Assembly (NCBI GenBank): GCA_017629415.1
Contig: JAGBXG010000090.1
Coordinates: 1 to 7,170, forward strand
Length of the DNA stretch: 7,170 nt
Reading direction: 5' to 3'
Source of the DNA: Pseudomonadota bacterium
GTDB taxonomy: Bacteria; Myxococcota; Bradymonadia; UBA4248
Below, piece after piece: positions 6,785 to 7,170 of the stretch. The position numbers and the translations under genes were made by a program. Position 1 is the first letter of the stretch; every line of letters starts with the position of its first letter. The notes under the pieces are model-generated. The model was given only the letters and a program-made list of their open reading frames with translations, was not told the origin of the DNA and did not search any database.

Positions 6785-6808
6785 CCAAAGGGGCTCAAGC
6801 CCCTTTGG
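6785..6808. repeat. Perfect 11-bp inverted repeat
   Basis: CCAAAGGGGCT and AGCCCCTTTGG are separated by only two bases. It continues the hairpin cluster after the MEMO-AMMECR1 gene and shares the GGGGC/GCCCC core with its neighbours. It is not followed by a T-run on either strand. It could block 3'-end decay or contribute to termination, but it looks like part of a composite GC-rich repeat. Confidence 0.7.
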
Positions 6809-6812
6809 AATC

Positions 6813-6835
6813 CCGCAATATAAGGCGGTTTTCTT
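6813..6835 (+). terminator. Weak candidate terminator after the MEMO-AMMECR1 gene
   Basis: CCGC and GCGG flank an 8-base loop and are followed by TTTTCTT, the only T-rich run near the hairpin cluster. The stem is just 4 bp, so on its own it is poor. Together with the strong hairpin ending at 6808 it may end the plus-strand transcript. Confidence 0.25.
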
Positions 6836-6988
6836 AGGTGAGCCGAGTACTGATGACTGACGTTTAGGGGCAAAATGGAACCTTGTATTCCGCTTTGGTG
6901 AACTGAACAATGCGTGCATGCTACTGTTTTTTGCCGGCAGTTGGATGCAAACTTGAGTTTGCTGTGATGAGCGCAGCGAATCAATCAA
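6836..6988. other. Non-coding stretch with one small palindrome
   Basis: No credible gene was found here; the minus-strand frames that cross it run into the hairpin cluster and overlap each other. The one structural item is GCAAACT/AGTTTGC (6947-6962) with a 2-base loop. The rest is unassigned and may be decayed repeat or mobile-element debris. Confidence 0.5.
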
Positions 6989-7009
6989 CCCTCTCCTTTT
7001 GGGAGAGGG
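6989..7009. repeat. REP-like palindrome beside the transposase fragment
   Basis: CCCTCTCC (6989-6996) and GGAGAGGG (7002-7009) form a perfect 8-bp stem around TTTTG. With the downstream GGGGTGAG (7027-7034) it resembles, from memory, the CCCTCTCC...GGAGAGGG...GGGTGAGG repeats common between genes in many bacteria. It lies between the hairpin-rich tail of the MEMO-AMMECR1 gene and the incoming insertion sequence. Confidence 0.6.
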
Positions 7010-7034
7010 CAACCGCAAAGCAGCATGGGGTGAG

Positions 7035-7170
7035 ATACCGTGGTTTTAGTCAATTTGTTTTTGCTTATGAAACGAATCCATTGAAAGCGTTGCTGTCTCT
7101 CCAGATCGCATACGCAACAAGCGTAATTTTACGCATTACAGCCCCCAATGCACATGCCTTGCTTTTACCC
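7035..7170 (-). mobile_element. End of an IS110-family insertion sequence, right side outside window
   Basis: The 3' end of an IS110-type transposase gene enters from the right edge. The element's end is set at about 7035 by inference: downstream of the stop the minus strand reads TTGAC (7053-7049) and then GGTATCT (7039-7033), a pattern I associate with IS110-family ends, before sequence resembling the REP-like repeat resumes. IS110 elements usually lack terminal inverted repeats and target duplications, so the boundary cannot be fixed by eye. Confidence 0.45.
7065..7170 (-). CDS. IS110-family transposase, C-terminal 34 residues only
   Basis: An open minus-strand frame enters from the right edge and ends with TAA at 7067-7065. 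The visible residues include CALGAVMRKITLVAYAIWRD, closely resembling the conserved C-terminal helix of IS110/IS116/IS902 transposases (typically G-K-x-K-x-x-A-L-x-A-x-M-R-K). In that family an N-terminal DEDD RuvC-like domain and a C-terminal serine-containing domain act together, and in characterised members the enzyme is guided by a structured bridge RNA encoded in the element's non-coding end. The catalytic parts lie outside the window, so intactness cannot be judged. The short 3' non-coding tail seen here leaves little room for such an RNA on this side; it would be expected upstream of the gene, beyond the right edge. The family call rests on a short segment. Confidence 0.7.
   Translation of the reverse strand, partial: GKSKACALGAVMRKITLVAYAIWRDSNAFNGFVS

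Noticed and set aside
6555..7018. Overlapping minus-strand frames of 77-120 codons downstream of and over the end of the MEMO-AMMECR1 gene
   Set aside because: They run through the hairpin cluster and the REP-like palindrome, overlap each other and the AMMECR1 codons, and have no domain. Their apparent motifs are translations of GGGGC repeats.

Overview
The window is bacterial, of moderate GC content, and most likely from a Gram-negative organism. The evidence is two lipoprotein-type signal peptides, Shine-Dalgarno-led starts (a clear AGGAGA before the PEGA gene) and a sigma70-like extended -10 (TGGTATAAT). The lineage is not fixed by what is visible. From memory, the large EF-hand membrane protein at the left has relatives in gut Bacteroidota, but the promoter and ribosome-site style is not typical of that phylum. 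The Rep-type helicase and the GC-rich hairpin repeats would fit a proteobacterial (possibly delta-like) or other Gram-negative anaerobe. This is a weak inference.

Layout, left to right. (1) 1-2157, minus strand: the N-terminal 719 residues of a large membrane protein with a canonical EF-hand loop, an Ala/Pro-rich linker and at least two membrane segments, running off the left edge. Its promoter lies just upstream. (2) 2158-2630: a 473-bp intergenic stretch, with an AT-rich half (to about 2395) and a GC-rich, hairpin-dense repeat-like half (about 2400-2580). (3) 2631-4993, minus strand: a two-gene operon, a Rep/UvrD-type DNA helicase followed 8 bp later by a small PEGA-domain lipoprotein. (4) 5015-6718, plus strand, divergent from the helicase with about 21 bp between the starts: a predicted lipoprotein fusing a MEMO domain (AmmeMemoRadiSam protein B type) to an AMMECR1 domain (protein A type). 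Two perfect DnaA boxes and a third degenerate copy lie in the codons linking its signal peptide to the MEMO domain. (5) 6719-7064: a non-coding stretch packed with inverted repeats, including a REP-like palindrome. (6) 7065-7170, minus strand: the last 34 residues of an IS110-family transposase, so a mobile element enters from the right edge.

How the genes relate: only the helicase and the PEGA lipoprotein look co-transcribed, and they share no obvious function. The helicase and the MEMO-AMMECR1 gene are head to head and must each carry promoter sequence inside the other's 5' coding region. The DnaA boxes lie there, upstream of a candidate helicase promoter, which allows a testable link between replication initiation and helicase expression. 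No radical SAM partner of the AmmeMemoRadiSam set is visible. No CRISPR array, tRNA or rRNA was seen.
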